Of a DNA stretch of 64,000 bases, positions 37,744 to 47,651 are shown in pieces. Position 1 is the stretch's first letter, and every line of letters begins with the position of its first letter. The stretch comes from Woeseiaceae bacterium (GTDB lineage Bacteria; Pseudomonadota; Gammaproteobacteria; Steroidobacterales; Woeseiaceae), in assembly GCA_024640365.1 (NCBI GenBank), contig JAHEFE010000001.1, positions 1 through 64,000 of the forward strand, written 5' to 3'. The position numbers were made by a program, and so were the translations under genes. Under the pieces are notes generated by a model that made no database searches, was not told where the DNA came from, and worked only from the letters and a program-made list of their open reading frames with translations.

Positions 37744-40700
37744 AGGACCTGACCAGCAAACACGGTCCCATCGCCTGGATGGCGAGCAATCCTGTTGCCG
37801 CCAACTTGCTGATGTTGATGTTTGTTATTTGCGGTCTGGTATTTGCCAAGGACATGAAGCAAGAAGTCTTTCCCGAAATCGATCTGGATATGATTACGGT
37901 TAACGTCGCGTATCCGGGTGCCAGTCCCGCTGAAGTTGAGGAAGGGGTGGTACTCGTCGTTGAAGAGGCAGTGCGCGGTATTGATGGAATCAAGGAAGTG
38001 CGCAGTATTATTTTCGAAGGGCGCACCGTGATCATGGCAGAGTTGTTTCTTGATGCTGATCCGGATCAGGCACTCAACGATGTAAAAAGCGCTGTCGATC
38101 GTATTACGTCACTTCCGCAAAATTCCGAGCGGCCAGTGATCTCGTTGGCATCGAATCGCGCCAAGGTGCTAAGTGTGCTGGTGTCCGGTCAATTAACTGT
38201 GCACCAGCTCCGGGATTTGTCTGAAGAGCTACGCGCCGAGTTATTGTCTGACCCGCAGATCACTGTGGTAACTGTGGCCGGGCTGCCGGCACCCGAGATC
38301 AGTATTGAGGTCAGCCAGGAAAACCTGCGCCGTTACAATCTGACGCTGGAGGCCATTGCGAATCGCGTGCGTGCTGCGTCTATCGACTTGCCGGGCGGTG
38401 GTGTGCGTACCAGCGGTGGTGAAGTGCTGGTCCGCACTACTGAACGACGGGAAGTCGGTACTGAGTTTGCAGATATCGTGGTACTGAGTCACAGCGACGG
38501 CAGTCAACTGCGTCTCGGCGATATCGCGACCGTCAAAGATGGCTTTAGCGAAGCCAATATCGAGGCCGGTTATGATGGCCAGCCAGCTGTCAAACTGAAT
38601 ATTTATCGGGTTGGCAGAGAGTCCCCGCTGGATATTTCCAGTGCGGTTACTTCTTATCTCGATCTCAAAAGGCAGAAATTGCCGAGCTCAGTCAACCTGT
38701 CTATTGCCGATGATTCATCGGTCGTATTTAGAGATCGTATTGATCTGTTGTTGCGAAACGCGCGTCTTGGCGTAATTTTCGTACTTATTGTGCTCGGTAT
38801 TTTTCTGCAGCCACGACTGGCTTTTTGGGTAACGCTCGGCATGCCGGTGTCGTTCCTCGGCGCGTTTTTGTTTATTCCTTCATTTGATGTCTCCATCAAT
38901 GTTATTTCTTTGTTCGCGTTCATTCTCGTGCTCGGAATAGTGGTGGATGATGCGGTGGTCGTGGGGGAGGCCGTGTTCTCGCAGCGAGGACGCTTTAATG
39001 ATCCGCTGACGTCGTCAATTGCCGGTACCCGTGAGGTGATGGGCCCGGTAACCTTCGGCGTGCTAACGACCGTGATTGCGTTCGCACCATTGCTTTTTGT
39101 GCCCGGCAACATGGGTAAATTCTTTCAATTCATACCACTAATTGTTATTCCCATTTTGTTAGTGTCGCTAGTTGAGTCGTTGGCAATATTGCCGGCGCAT
39201 CTTGCACATGTACGCCGCCTTGGCGAGTTCACGCCGTCGAAATTTATGCTGCCGTTATACAACTGGCAGAAAAGGTTTTCTCTGGCGATGGAAAACTGGA
39301 TTAACACGTCGTTCAAGAAGACGGTTGAGGCCGTGGTACGTGCTCGCTACCAATCGCTGGCTGTTGCGGTCGCTTGTCTGATTCTCGCGTTCAGCCTGGT
39401 GGCAAGTGGTCGTGTGCCGCTGGTCTTTTTCCCGCGTATCGAGGCGGACAGGGTGGCTGCGAGCATCGTGATGCCATTCGGTGTGCCGCCGGAAACAACG
39501 CGTGGCGTTATGTTGCAGGTGGAGGAGGCGGCCAAGCGGGCGGCGACTAATCTGGTGGGTGCCAATGCAATTGATGTGAAGACTGGGTTTGTAAGGGGTT
39601 TTTATACGGAGCTAGGTAACAATGCACCGGATGGCGAGGCGGGAATTTCAATTGGTGATCGTTCAGGCGAGGGACACCTGGCTTTGGTTACAGCATATCT
39701 CGCGCCTGGCGGCGAGCGTGATATCGGCGCACAGCAATTTGCCAACGCGTGGCGTAAAGAGGCACAGAATATAGCGGGCATTGATCGCCTTACTTTCGAA
39801 GCTAATGCCGGGTTTACGTCGGGTGGTGCAAAAATATCGGTACGTCTGAGCCATCGTGACATCGCAACACTGGAACTTGCGGCCGGAGAGTTGGCTAATA
39901 CGATTCGTAGTTACGCAGGTGCGTTCGATGTTGATGACGGTACCGATCTCGGCAAGAGTCAGCTGGACTTCGAGCTACAACCGGCGGCGCGCGCGTTAGG
40001 GCTTACAGAGCGCGATCTCGCGGTGCAATTGCGTAATGCCTATTTCGGTGCCGAGGCGGCGAGGCAACAACGCGGCCGCGATGAGCTGCGTGTCTACGTG
40101 CGCCTGCCACGGGAACAAAGAGAGTCGCTGTATTTTCTCGAAAATCTGATGATCAGGACGCCGCAGGGCGGTGAGATTCCGATTGCACAAGCTGCCAGGA
40201 TGAAAGAGGGTTATTCATTTACCCGTTTACGGCGGCGTGACGGTCAGCGTGTTGTTGAGGTTACGTCGGATGTCGATGAGAATGTCGGCAACAGCTCGCA
40301 AATTTCCGCTGAGTTGTTCGAGAAAGTGTTGCCACAAATGCAGGCACAATTCCCAGGTCTCACCTATCACCGCGCGGGAGAGCAACAAGCGCAACAGGAG
40401 TCGATTGCTGCCCTCGGTAAGGGCGTCACCCTTGCATTGCTGGCAATGTTTGGTCTCATGGCCGTTGCGTTCAAAAGTTATACGCAACCGATCGTGGTCT
40501 TGTTCGCAGTGCCTTTTGGTTTTATCGGTGCCTTGATTGGTCACTACATCATGGGTTTCGAAATCAGCATGGTTAGTCTGCTCGGCATGGTTGCATTGAC
40601 GGGTGTTGTCATTAACGACTCGCTGGTGTTGATATCCGCCATTAACGATCGTTGCAGGGACGGTATGCCGGTGGCGAAGGCGGTGATTGACGGCACTTGT

Positions 40701-40943
40701 CGACGTGTGCGTCCGGTCGTGCTGACATCGCTCACAACGTTTTTTGGTCTGGCGCCAATCATGTTTGAGCGCTCACTGTCCGCTCGTTTCCTGATTCCGA
40801 TGGCGGTCAGCCTCGGTTTCGGCGTGCTGTTGGTCACAGGTATTGCGTTATTGTTGGTGCCATCGACGTACGTCATCATTGATGACATAAAGACTTATTT
40901 TGCAAAGTATCTGAGGCGGGAAAGTCCTTCGCACCATGCCTAG
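37740..40943 (+). CDS. RND efflux permease
   Basis: 1067 residues, inner-membrane proton-driven pump with two six-helix halves and two periplasmic loops. Motifs include VNVAYPGASPAEVEEGVV, LGIVVDDAVVVGEAVF (the D-D pair used for proton relay) and the C-terminal half with GVVINDSLVLISAIN and VLTSLTTFFGLAPIMFE. The start is TTG, overlapping the adaptor stop. The substrate is unknown. Closest general class is the HAE/AcrB-like group rather than the heavy-metal group. Confidence 0.94.
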   Translation: MKDLTSKHGPIAWMASNPVAANLLMLMFVICGLVFAKDMKQEVFPEIDLDMITVNVAYPGASPAEVEEGVVLVVEEAVRGIDGIKEVRSIIFEGRTVIMAELFLDADPDQALNDVKSAVDRITSLPQNSERPVISLASNRAKVLSVLVSGQLTVHQLRDLSEELRAELLSDPQITVVTVAGLPAPEISIEVSQENLRRYNLTLEAIANRVRAASIDLPGGGVRTSGGEVLVRTTERREVGTEFADIVVLSHSDGSQLRLGDIATVKDGFSEANIEAGYDGQPAVKLNIYRVGRESPLDISSAVTSYLDLKRQKLPSSVNLSIADDSSVVFRDRIDLLLRNARLGVIFVLIVLGIFLQPRLAFWVTLGMPVSFLGAFLFIPSFDVSINVISLFAFILVLGIVVDDAVVVGEAVFSQRGRFNDPLTSSIAGTREVMGPVTFGVLTTVIAFAPLLFVPGNMGKFFQFIPLIVIPILLVSLVESLAILPAHLAHVRRLGEFTPSKFMLPLYNWQKRFSLAMENWINTSFKKTVEAVVRARYQSLAVAVACLILAFSLVASGRVPLVFFPRIEADRVAASIVMPFGVPPETTRGVMLQVEEAAKRAATNLVGANAIDVKTGFVRGFYTELGNNAPDGEAGISIGDRSGEGHLALVTAYLAPGGERDIGAQQFANAWRKEAQNIAGIDRLTFEANAGFTSGGAKISVRLSHRDIATLELAAGELANTIRSYAGAFDVDDGTDLGKSQLDFELQPAARALGLTERDLAVQLRNAYFGAEAARQQRGRDELRVYVRLPREQRESLYFLENLMIRTPQGGEIPIAQAARMKEGYSFTRLRRRDGQRVVEVTSDVDENVGNSSQISAELFEKVLPQMQAQFPGLTYHRAGEQQAQQESIAALGKGVTLALLAMFGLMAVAFKSYTQPIVVLFAVPFGFIGALIGHYIMGFEISMVSLLGMVALTGVVINDSLVLISAINDRCRDGMPVAKAVIDGTCRRVRPVVLTSLTTFFGLAPIMFERSLSARFLIPMAVSLGFGVLLVTGIALLLVPSTYVIIDDIKTYFAKYLRRESPSHHA

Positions 40944-41033
40944 GCAGTGCGGGGATGCGCGTCGCAGTGTTGAGCGCCAGGTAGTATGCTTGGCGTCATA
41001 AATCTGTCCTTGTAAGCGGAAGCGTTTGATCTG

Positions 41034-41606
41034 ATGAAGATTAGAAATCTCGGGAATTTTCTATATTGGTTTGTGTTGCTGTCAAGTGCGTTACCAGTGA
41101 CGGCACTACGGGCTGAAGTGCTGGATGCCAATCGCTCCGGGTTTTCTGTCCGCCAGGAGATTCTGATTGCCGCTCCAAGGCTGCAGGTCTACCAGGCGGC
41201 CGTTACCCGTGTTGCAGAGTGGTGGAGTAGTGATCACACGTTCTCGGGCGACGCAGCGAATCTTTATATCGAGCCGCGCTTGCAGGGCTGCTTTTGCGAG
41301 AAAATTATCGAAGAAGGCAATGACGGTGGAGTCGTTCATCTCGTCGTTACTTTCATAAGTCCTGGCCATATGCTGCGCCTGACCGGTGGTCTTGGCCCGC
41401 TGGGCTTGCTGGGCACGAACGGCAACTTGACCTGGGAATTCAAAGATGCCGACGAAGGGACTTTGCTGGTTCTTAACTATGTTGTTGGTGGTTATTCGGC
41501 GGCCGGGTTAGATACCATGGCGACACCTGTGGACAACGTACTTGCCGAGCAAATGGCCAGACTCAAGAGCCTGCTCGAGACCGGTAAGGCAGTACCGCAG
41601 TCGTAG
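41034..41606 (+). CDS. Exported SRPBCC-domain protein
   Basis: 190 residues with a signal peptide (about 1-27, cleavage near ALRA). The rest is an SRPBCC/AHSA1-like domain: VRQEILIAAPRLQVYQAAV, VAEWWSSDHTFSG, LTWEFKDADEGTLLVLNYVV. It may bind a hydrophobic ligand in the periplasm. It sits between the RND operon and the reductive dehalogenase gene (27-base gap to the latter). Confidence 0.75.
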   Translation: MKIRNLGNFLYWFVLLSSALPVTALRAEVLDANRSGFSVRQEILIAAPRLQVYQAAVTRVAEWWSSDHTFSGDAANLYIEPRLQGCFCEKIIEEGNDGGVVHLVVTFISPGHMLRLTGGLGPLGLLGTNGNLTWEFKDADEGTLLVLNYVVGGYSAAGLDTMATPVDNVLAEQMARLKSLLETGKAVPQS

Positions 41607-41633
41607 CGGCGGCTGCGAGTAACATTCAGTCAA

Positions 41634-43787
41634 TTGATACTTAAATCCAACAAAGATAGGCCTTTTCACCTGGGGCCATACCCGTTGGAGCGACTGGCTC
41701 GTGATAACAGAATTGCGCTGCGCGAAGCGTCGTCACCACCCATACCGCGGCCCGCTAGCACTGAGAGCCAAGATGGCATCGCTCCGTCGATCAGTCGTTA
41801 TCGGCAAATGTTTCATGGGTTGCGCGACAACCCGTCGGCCCCGGAACGCGCTCCGGCGCCCGATGATCGGCATCGTCGTATGGTCGACATCAAAGGTGCG
41901 GCGTATTTTCTGGATGCGAGCCAAGTGGGTATTTGCAAGCTCAGCTCCGGCTGTTGGTACAGCGACGGCATTGTTGCCGATCATGGCCATGCCATTGTCG
42001 TGCTGGTCGAGCACAGTCGATTGCCGGACGCCGACTCGGCGGCACGAGGCTGGGTAGATGGTTGTATTCATGAAGCCGCTGCGTTTCGCGCTTATGAAAT
42101 AGCCATCAGTGTGGCGCAGCACATTCAGATTATGGGTTACACAGCAATTGCCCACGATGTTCGTGCTGGTGACGTTGATCTCGATCGATTGGCCGTCCTC
42201 GGTGGACTTGCAATACGTCGCGAGGGCGGGGTGACTAACCCCTATCTCGACGATCGTTTTGCATTGGCCGCGATTACGACCGATTACGAACTCGCTGTTG
42301 ATCAGCCTTTGGCCGAATCCATTCGCGGAGCGCGGGGCCCTGGCTATTGGCTTGGACTGGGCGGTGCCACCTCGGGGCTGGAGCGGCGCCGACAACAGAG
42401 GCGCAAATCGCATCTCAGCAAATATGCGATGGAAACGATCAAGCGCGTGGAGAAACCTACAACGCTGATTGTCGATGCGGAAGTACCACGAGTGCCAAAG
42501 CGAGCCTCATTCTTCGAGCGACCGATTCATGGTGACCTGGGGCGCAAGACGCAATTCGAACGCACACGTTTTGCATTCAAACATCCATTGGCAATGGCGA
42601 TGCTGTTGCAGATACGTGCGATGGTCGCTCAGCAGGATGGCACAGTCATCGAACGCACCAGTGAGCCTCACGAAGACGCGGCAGCAAACAGTCGCGCATT
42701 GAAGTCGCTGTCGTATTTTTTTGGAGCAGAGCTCAGCGGTATTTGCGAAATACCCGAATACGCATGGTATTCGCACGGTGATAATGGCGCGCCCATTGAG
42801 CGTCAGCACAAATATGCTGTAGTGATGCTGATCGATCAGGGCTATGACACGATGGAAGGTGCTTCCGGCGACGATTTTATTTCCGGAGCGCAGTCCATGC
42901 GCGCTTACATGCGCGGCTCGGTTATCGCTGGCATGATGGCCGATCATATGCGCTCACTGGGTTATGCAGCGCGGGCGCAAACCAATGCCGATTCCGAAGT
43001 CTTGCACATTCCGCTTATTCTGTTGGCCGGTCTTGGCGAACTTAGTCGTATCGGTGAGTTGGTGCTGAATCCGTTTGTGGGTCCGCGCTTCAAGTCCGTT
43101 GTAATCACCACTGATATGCCCTTGCAGACAGATCAGCCGATCGATTTTGGACTGCAATCGTTTTGCCAGGACTGTCGCAAGTGTGCACGGGAATGTCCAT
43201 GCGATGCCATTTCCTGGGGCGACAAGGTGATGTTCAACGGTTACGAGATGTGGAAGCCGGATGTGGAGCGCTGTGCCCGCTATCGTTTGACCAATCAGCG
43301 TGGGCTCGCCTGTGGCCGGTGCATGAAAACCTGTCCGCTGAATAAAGTGGTCAACTGGGACGGCCCGCTGGCGACGACGGCTGCGAGCTGGCTTGGCATA
43401 CATGCGCAGTGGCTTAAACCTGTACTCGTGCCGTTGGCCACACGCCTGGATGACTGGCTGGGTTATGGCGTACGAAATCCGGTCAAGAAGTGGTGGCTTG
43501 ATCTCGAAATTGTTGAAGGCCGTTGCGTGACGCCACGTCGAGGCGTCAACAAGCGAGACATCAATATCAGTCACAAGCTCGACCCCGCTAACCAAAAAAT
43601 AGCGTATTACAACGCCAACGTGATGCCGTCGCCGGCGGCGCATGGCATTGCAGTAGTGCCGGATCGCAAGCAGGCGCTCGCTGCAGCGAAAGACATGGAG
43701 TCACCGCAAGCCGCTCGGGTACGAGTCTCGCGAGGTGAGCCACCACCGACGCATTACAGCCCGGTAATCACGGAAACAAGCGAGTAA
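41634..43787 (+). CDS. rdhA: Cytoplasmic reductive-dehalogenase-like protein, NpRdhA type
   Basis: 717 residues, no Tat signal, cobalamin- and Fe-S-dependent by family. Two homologous halves: the N-terminal half (residues 90-225) lacks clusters, and the C-terminal half (about 360-520) is followed by two 4Fe-4S sites. Cluster ligands are C511, C514, C517, C521 and C547, C560, C563, C567. The S421/Y425 pair, K487 and R551 fall where NpRdhA (Nitratireductor pacificus) has S422, Y426, K488 and R552, by my recollection. That enzyme removes halogen from ortho-halophenols. The start is TTG 41634; the N-terminus RPFHLGPYPLERLARD looks conserved. Two short genes, a NUDIX and an MBL protein, follow closely. 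Activity on halophenols is inference. Confidence 0.85.
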   Translation: MILKSNKDRPFHLGPYPLERLARDNRIALREASSPPIPRPASTESQDGIAPSISRYRQMFHGLRDNPSAPERAPAPDDRHRRMVDIKGAAYFLDASQVGICKLSSGCWYSDGIVADHGHAIVVLVEHSRLPDADSAARGWVDGCIHEAAAFRAYEIAISVAQHIQIMGYTAIAHDVRAGDVDLDRLAVLGGLAIRREGGVTNPYLDDRFALAAITTDYELAVDQPLAESIRGARGPGYWLGLGGATSGLERRRQQRRKSHLSKYAMETIKRVEKPTTLIVDAEVPRVPKRASFFERPIHGDLGRKTQFERTRFAFKHPLAMAMLLQIRAMVAQQDGTVIERTSEPHEDAAANSRALKSLSYFFGAELSGICEIPEYAWYSHGDNGAPIERQHKYAVVMLIDQGYDTMEGASGDDFISGAQSMRAYMRGSVIAGMMADHMRSLGYAARAQTNADSEVLHIPLILLAGLGELSRIGELVLNPFVGPRFKSVVITTDMPLQTDQPIDFGLQSFCQDCRKCARECPCDAISWGDKVMFNGYEMWKPDVERCARYRLTNQRGLACGRCMKTCPLNKVVNWDGPLATTAASWLGIHAQWLKPVLVPLATRLDDWLGYGVRNPVKKWWLDLEIVEGRCVTPRRGVNKRDINISHKLDPANQKIAYYNANVMPSPAAHGIAVVPDRKQALAAAKDMESPQAARVRVSRGEPPPTHYSPVITETSE

Positions 43788-43845
43788 AATGATCGGCGAC
43801 GCCTGGGCGTCGCGTCCGAGATGCATATACAAAGGTAATTAGTCT

Positions 43846-44661
43846 ATGAGTGGTGGCGAGAACGAGGTATCAGAAGCGCGTCCGTCGGCAACAGTATTGC
43901 TGATTCGCGATTCGGTCGCCGGCCCGGAAGTGCTGATGGTGGAGCGCAGCAAGCACGTCGCTTTTGGAGCGACCTTCGCATTTCCCGGAGGCGTACTCGA
44001 AGCTGTAGATACGACCGTCCATGAGTGCTGTCATGGGTTGGCCGGATTCGAGGCCAACGAGTGCCTTGATGTCGAAAGCGGTGGCCTTGATTATTACAGC
44101 GCGGCAGCGCGCGAAATGTTCGAAGAAACCGGCGTATTGCTGGCACGCAATGAAGCCGGTCAATGGGCATTTTCGGACACGCCTAATGCTCTTGAGAAAC
44201 TTTCGGATTTGCGTGCGCAGTTGCGTAGCAGCGATATCGACTGGCAAGACTTGTTGACTCAAAACTCATTTTTTATTGCGGCTAATACACTTCAATACGT
44301 GAGTTACTGGGAAACGCCAACGGTCAGACCGAAACGCTTTTCTACGCGCTTCTTTATTGCTCCCTTACCTCCGGGGCAGGAGTCGTTACACGATGGTGAC
44401 GAAATTGTTGATAGTCGCTGGCTAACACCCGGCAATGCGTTGGCGATGGACGAGTCCGGCGATATCAAATTGCCGTTTCCAACGCTCAATATCTTGCAGC
44501 AGCTTGCCAATTTCAATAATTGTGCAGATTTGCTCCTCTGGGCAGCCGAGCGTAACGCGGAAAAAACAGAGCGCATCCTGCCGGTTGTTATTCGCGATGG
44601 CGATAGCTATCGAATCACAGTCCCTGGTGATCCAGACTACCCCGTGGAAAATGGTCAATGA
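43846..44661 (+). CDS. NUDIX hydrolase
   Basis: 271 residues. A Nudix box is recognisable: GGVLEAV then AAAREMFEETGVLL (REMFEETG). N-terminal ATVLLIRDSVAGPEVLMVERS and FPGGV are typical. The length and late region resemble the NUDT7/8/19-like group that cleave CoA derivatives, but this is tentative. It overlaps the next gene by ATGA. Confidence 0.88.
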   Translation: MSGGENEVSEARPSATVLLIRDSVAGPEVLMVERSKHVAFGATFAFPGGVLEAVDTTVHECCHGLAGFEANECLDVESGGLDYYSAAAREMFEETGVLLARNEAGQWAFSDTPNALEKLSDLRAQLRSSDIDWQDLLTQNSFFIAANTLQYVSYWETPTVRPKRFSTRFFIAPLPPGQESLHDGDEIVDSRWLTPGNALAMDESGDIKLPFPTLNILQQLANFNNCADLLLWAAERNAEKTERILPVVIRDGDSYRITVPGDPDYPVENGQ

Positions 44662-45491
44662 CAGCAGGCTTGCAGCCTGGCCTGGTCGTCGAACTGGACA
44701 TTGGGGTGCGCCGCATCGTGGCACCCAATGCCAGCTTCATGACTGGCCCGGGAACCAACACCTATCTCTTGGGGAACAATGAAATTGCGGTTCTTGATCC
44801 AGGTCCCGCGATAGCCGCGCACATTGATCGCATCGTGGAGGTGGCGACCGCGCCGATACGCTGGATAGTGGTGACCCATACCCATCCGGATCACTCGCCC
44901 GCTGCTCGCGCTCTAGCGGAGAAAACCGGTGCACAGTTGATAGGGCGACCGGCGCCCGATGGACCACAGCAAGACAAAAGCTTCAAGCCACAGCGTATTC
45001 TTGAAGATGGCGAAGAATTAGCAAGCGATGAGTTTGTGTTACGTGCGGTGCATACGCCCGGACATGCGTCCAACCATCTGTGTTATGAGCTTATGGATCG
45101 ACGTTGGTTGTTTACCGGCGACCACATCATGAATGGCTCTACCGTCGTCATAAATCCGCCGGACGGCAATATGAATGACTACCTTGCGTCTTTGCGCAAG
45201 GTCGCCGCGATGGACTTGTGCATGCTTGCGCCGGGCCATGGCGAGTTGCTGGACGAGCCGCAGCGTGCGGCCGAATGGATTATCAAGCATCGACTGGAGC
45301 GAGAGGCACGCGTCATTGATGCCCTTGCTTTGCTCGGCACCGCCACCGTCGAGGAACTGGTTGAAACCGTTTACGCTGACGTAGGCGCATTCCTGCACCG
45401 GGTGGCGCAGCGCTCTCTGCTTGCCCACTTGATCAAGCTCGAAGAGGACGGTCGCGCCCAACGCTGGGTGGACACCTGGACCCTCGTTTAA
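44658..45491 (+). CDS. Metallo-beta-lactamase-fold hydrolase, LACTB2-like
   Basis: 277 residues. The zinc motif is THTHPDHSPAA (HxHxDH), preceded by GPGTNTYLLG and followed by HTPGHASNHLCYELMDRRWLFTGDH. C-terminal winged-helix-like part near residue 210-277. It starts inside the NUDIX stop, so the two are translationally coupled. This pairing recurs next to acyl-CoA genes. Substrate unknown. It is convergent with the fadJ-like gene. Confidence 0.88.
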   Translation: MTAGLQPGLVVELDIGVRRIVAPNASFMTGPGTNTYLLGNNEIAVLDPGPAIAAHIDRIVEVATAPIRWIVVTHTHPDHSPAARALAEKTGAQLIGRPAPDGPQQDKSFKPQRILEDGEELASDEFVLRAVHTPGHASNHLCYELMDRRWLFTGDHIMNGSTVVINPPDGNMNDYLASLRKVAAMDLCMLAPGHGELLDEPQRAAEWIIKHRLEREARVIDALALLGTATVEELVETVYADVGAFLHRVAQRSLLAHLIKLEEDGRAQRWVDTWTLV

Positions 45492-45505
45492 CGCCAGACG
45501 AAACT

Positions 45506-47599
45506 CTAATCCGTCTTGTAGTCCGCGAATTTCTTACCCTCGCCGGCAAGTTTCTGCAGTAGCCTGGGTGGCTCCCAGTACATCGGTCCGAAGCGCTTAT
45601 TAAATTCGCACACCCTGGAGTACACCTTATCCAGGCCAATGCTGTCGGCGTAAAACATCGGGCCACCTCGATGGCGCGGGAAGCCATAGCCGTGCATCCA
45701 GATGACATCGATGTCGCTGGAACGACTGGCGATTCCATCTTCGAGGATGCGCGCGCCTTCCACTACCAAGCCATAAATACAGCGTTCGATGATTTCCTCA
45801 GGACTCATTGCACGCTGCTCGACCCCTAATGCAAGGGCTTCGGCCTTGATGAGCGCAGCGACTTCCGGGTCGGGTGTCGGAGTACGAGAACCGGATTCGT
45901 AGAGATACATTCCTTTACCGGTTTTTTGGCCATAGCGACCTCGTTCAGCCAGTGCGTTGGCGACGCGATAAAAGCGCGGGTCGTCGGGCAGGTCGGTACG
46001 TTCCTGGCGGACTTTGTAACCGACATCGAGACCGGCCAGATCTCCCACGGCATTGGGGCCCATCGCCATACCCCAGTCATACAGCACTTTGTCGATGTAC
46101 TCGGGCGCAGCGCCTTCCAGCAACATCAGTTGGTTTTCGCGCCCATAGCTGTACAGCATGCGGTTACCGACAAATCCAAAACAGTTGCCTACGACGGTGC
46201 CAATTTTACTGAGGCGACGAGCCAGTAGTAATGAACTGGCAATGACGTCGTCGCTGGTGTGCTTGCCACGTACGATTTCCAGCAGCTTCATAATGTGTGC
46301 GGGACTAAAGAAATGCAGACCGATGACATCTTCAGGACGTTTTGTGGCAGCTGCAATCGCGTCAATATCGAGAGTGGAGGTGTTGCTTGCAAGAATGGCG
46401 CCTTTTTTGCAAACTGAATCGAGTTTGGTAAAAACTTCTTTCTTGATAGCCATTGTTTCGAATACGGCCTCAATGACTATGTCCGCATCAGCCAGGGCGC
46501 CGTATTCTTTGCTGTACGATAAAAGTGCCAAGCGCTCATCCATATCCGCCTGCGACATCTTGCCGCGCTCAACACCACCGCTGAACAGTTTCTCGATGGT
46601 TTTCCGGCCGCCTTCCAGTCCCGCATCGTCATTGTCGAGGAGGACGACGTCGAACCCGGCATTGGCGCATGCGTAGGCAATACCCGCGCCCATGGTGCCT
46701 GCGCCGATAATGGCCGCTTTCTGCAGATCGCGGGTCGCCGTTTTTGGGTCGAGCCCGGGTACTTTGGCCACCGCTCGTTCGGCGAAAAATGCGTGGCGCA
46801 ACCCGGCCGATTGTGGCGAGTCTTTGCAGGCCGCAAACAACTCGCGTTCCTTGGCCACGGCATCGTCAAAGGACAGTGTCGTAGCAAACTCGACACATTG
46901 AATAATGCGTTCCGGGGCAAACAGACCGCGAGTCTTGCGGGCAATTTGTTGGCGATACTCAGTGAAGAAATTTGTAGCAACGCCAGTGACGGGCAGATCA
47001 CGCACTTTGCGTGTCTTCGCACCCGCGGCAATGATTTCGTGCGCGTAAGCCAGTGCTTGTTGAAGAAGATCCGTATCGTCCACAACTCGATCGAGCAGGC
47101 CTGTAGCCAGCGCTTTGTTGGCGGGTAATGGCACGCCGGAAATCATCATGTCGAGTGCTTTCTGGACGCCGACCAGCCGCGGCAGGCGCTGCGTACCGGT
47201 GGCACCCGGCAACAGGCCAAGATTGACCTCCGGCAGGCCAACGGCCGCGCTCGCGACCGCCAAGCGATAATGACAGCCCATGGCGACTTCGAGACCACCA
47301 CCGAGGGCAGTTCCATGCATTGCTGCGATGATTGGCTTGCTGCAGTTTTCGAGTTTATTAATTATGTCGGGCAGGTGTGGTGGCTTCGGCGGCTGGCCAA
47401 ACTCGCGTATGTCGGCACCTGCAATAAAGGTCCGGCCGTTGCAAAACAAGACGATAGCTTTGACGCTGCGATCTGCTTCGGCGGTTTCGAGACACTCTGC
47501 TATGCCGGTACGGACGGCGTGGGAAAGGGCATTTACTGGCGGGTTATCGACTGTGATTACTGCCACATCGCTGTGGCGCTCAATGCTGACTGGATTCAT
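45506..47599 (-). CDS. Bifunctional enoyl-CoA hydratase / 3-hydroxyacyl-CoA dehydrogenase
   Basis: 697 residues, FadJ/FadB-like. The N-terminal crotonase domain (1-~190) has FIAGADIREFG and ALGGGLEVAMGCHYRLAVA. The C-terminal 3-hydroxyacyl-CoA dehydrogenase has the NAD motif IIGAGTMGAGIAYACANAGFD and HFFSPAHIMKLLEIVRG. It serves beta-oxidation and may process dicarboxylyl-CoA made by the box pathway downstream. It follows korB by 52 bases on the minus strand. Confidence 0.93.
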   Translation of the reverse strand: MNPVSIERHSDVAVITVDNPPVNALSHAVRTGIAECLETAEADRSVKAIVLFCNGRTFIAGADIREFGQPPKPPHLPDIINKLENCSKPIIAAMHGTALGGGLEVAMGCHYRLAVASAAVGLPEVNLGLLPGATGTQRLPRLVGVQKALDMMISGVPLPANKALATGLLDRVVDDTDLLQQALAYAHEIIAAGAKTRKVRDLPVTGVATNFFTEYRQQIARKTRGLFAPERIIQCVEFATTLSFDDAVAKERELFAACKDSPQSAGLRHAFFAERAVAKVPGLDPKTATRDLQKAAIIGAGTMGAGIAYACANAGFDVVLLDNDDAGLEGGRKTIEKLFSGGVERGKMSQADMDERLALLSYSKEYGALADADIVIEAVFETMAIKKEVFTKLDSVCKKGAILASNTSTLDIDAIAAATKRPEDVIGLHFFSPAHIMKLLEIVRGKHTSDDVIASSLLLARRLSKIGTVVGNCFGFVGNRMLYSYGRENQLMLLEGAAPEYIDKVLYDWGMAMGPNAVGDLAGLDVGYKVRQERTDLPDDPRFYRVANALAERGRYGQKTGKGMYLYESGSRTPTPDPEVAALIKAEALALGVEQRAMSPEEIIERCIYGLVVEGARILEDGIASRSSDIDVIWMHGYGFPRHRGGPMFYADSIGLDKVYSRVCEFNKRFGPMYWEPPRLLQKLAGEGKKFADYKTD

Positions 47600-47651
47600 C
47601 CCTGGACTCCTGTTGCGATAAGCGTGCTGTTAGTTAGTTCACTCTGTGGCC

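Noticed and set aside
43796-43813. Hairpin GCGACGC-CTGG-GCGTCGC after rdhA considered as terminator
   Set aside because: No U-run follows and the NUDIX gene starts soon after, so termination is not supported.
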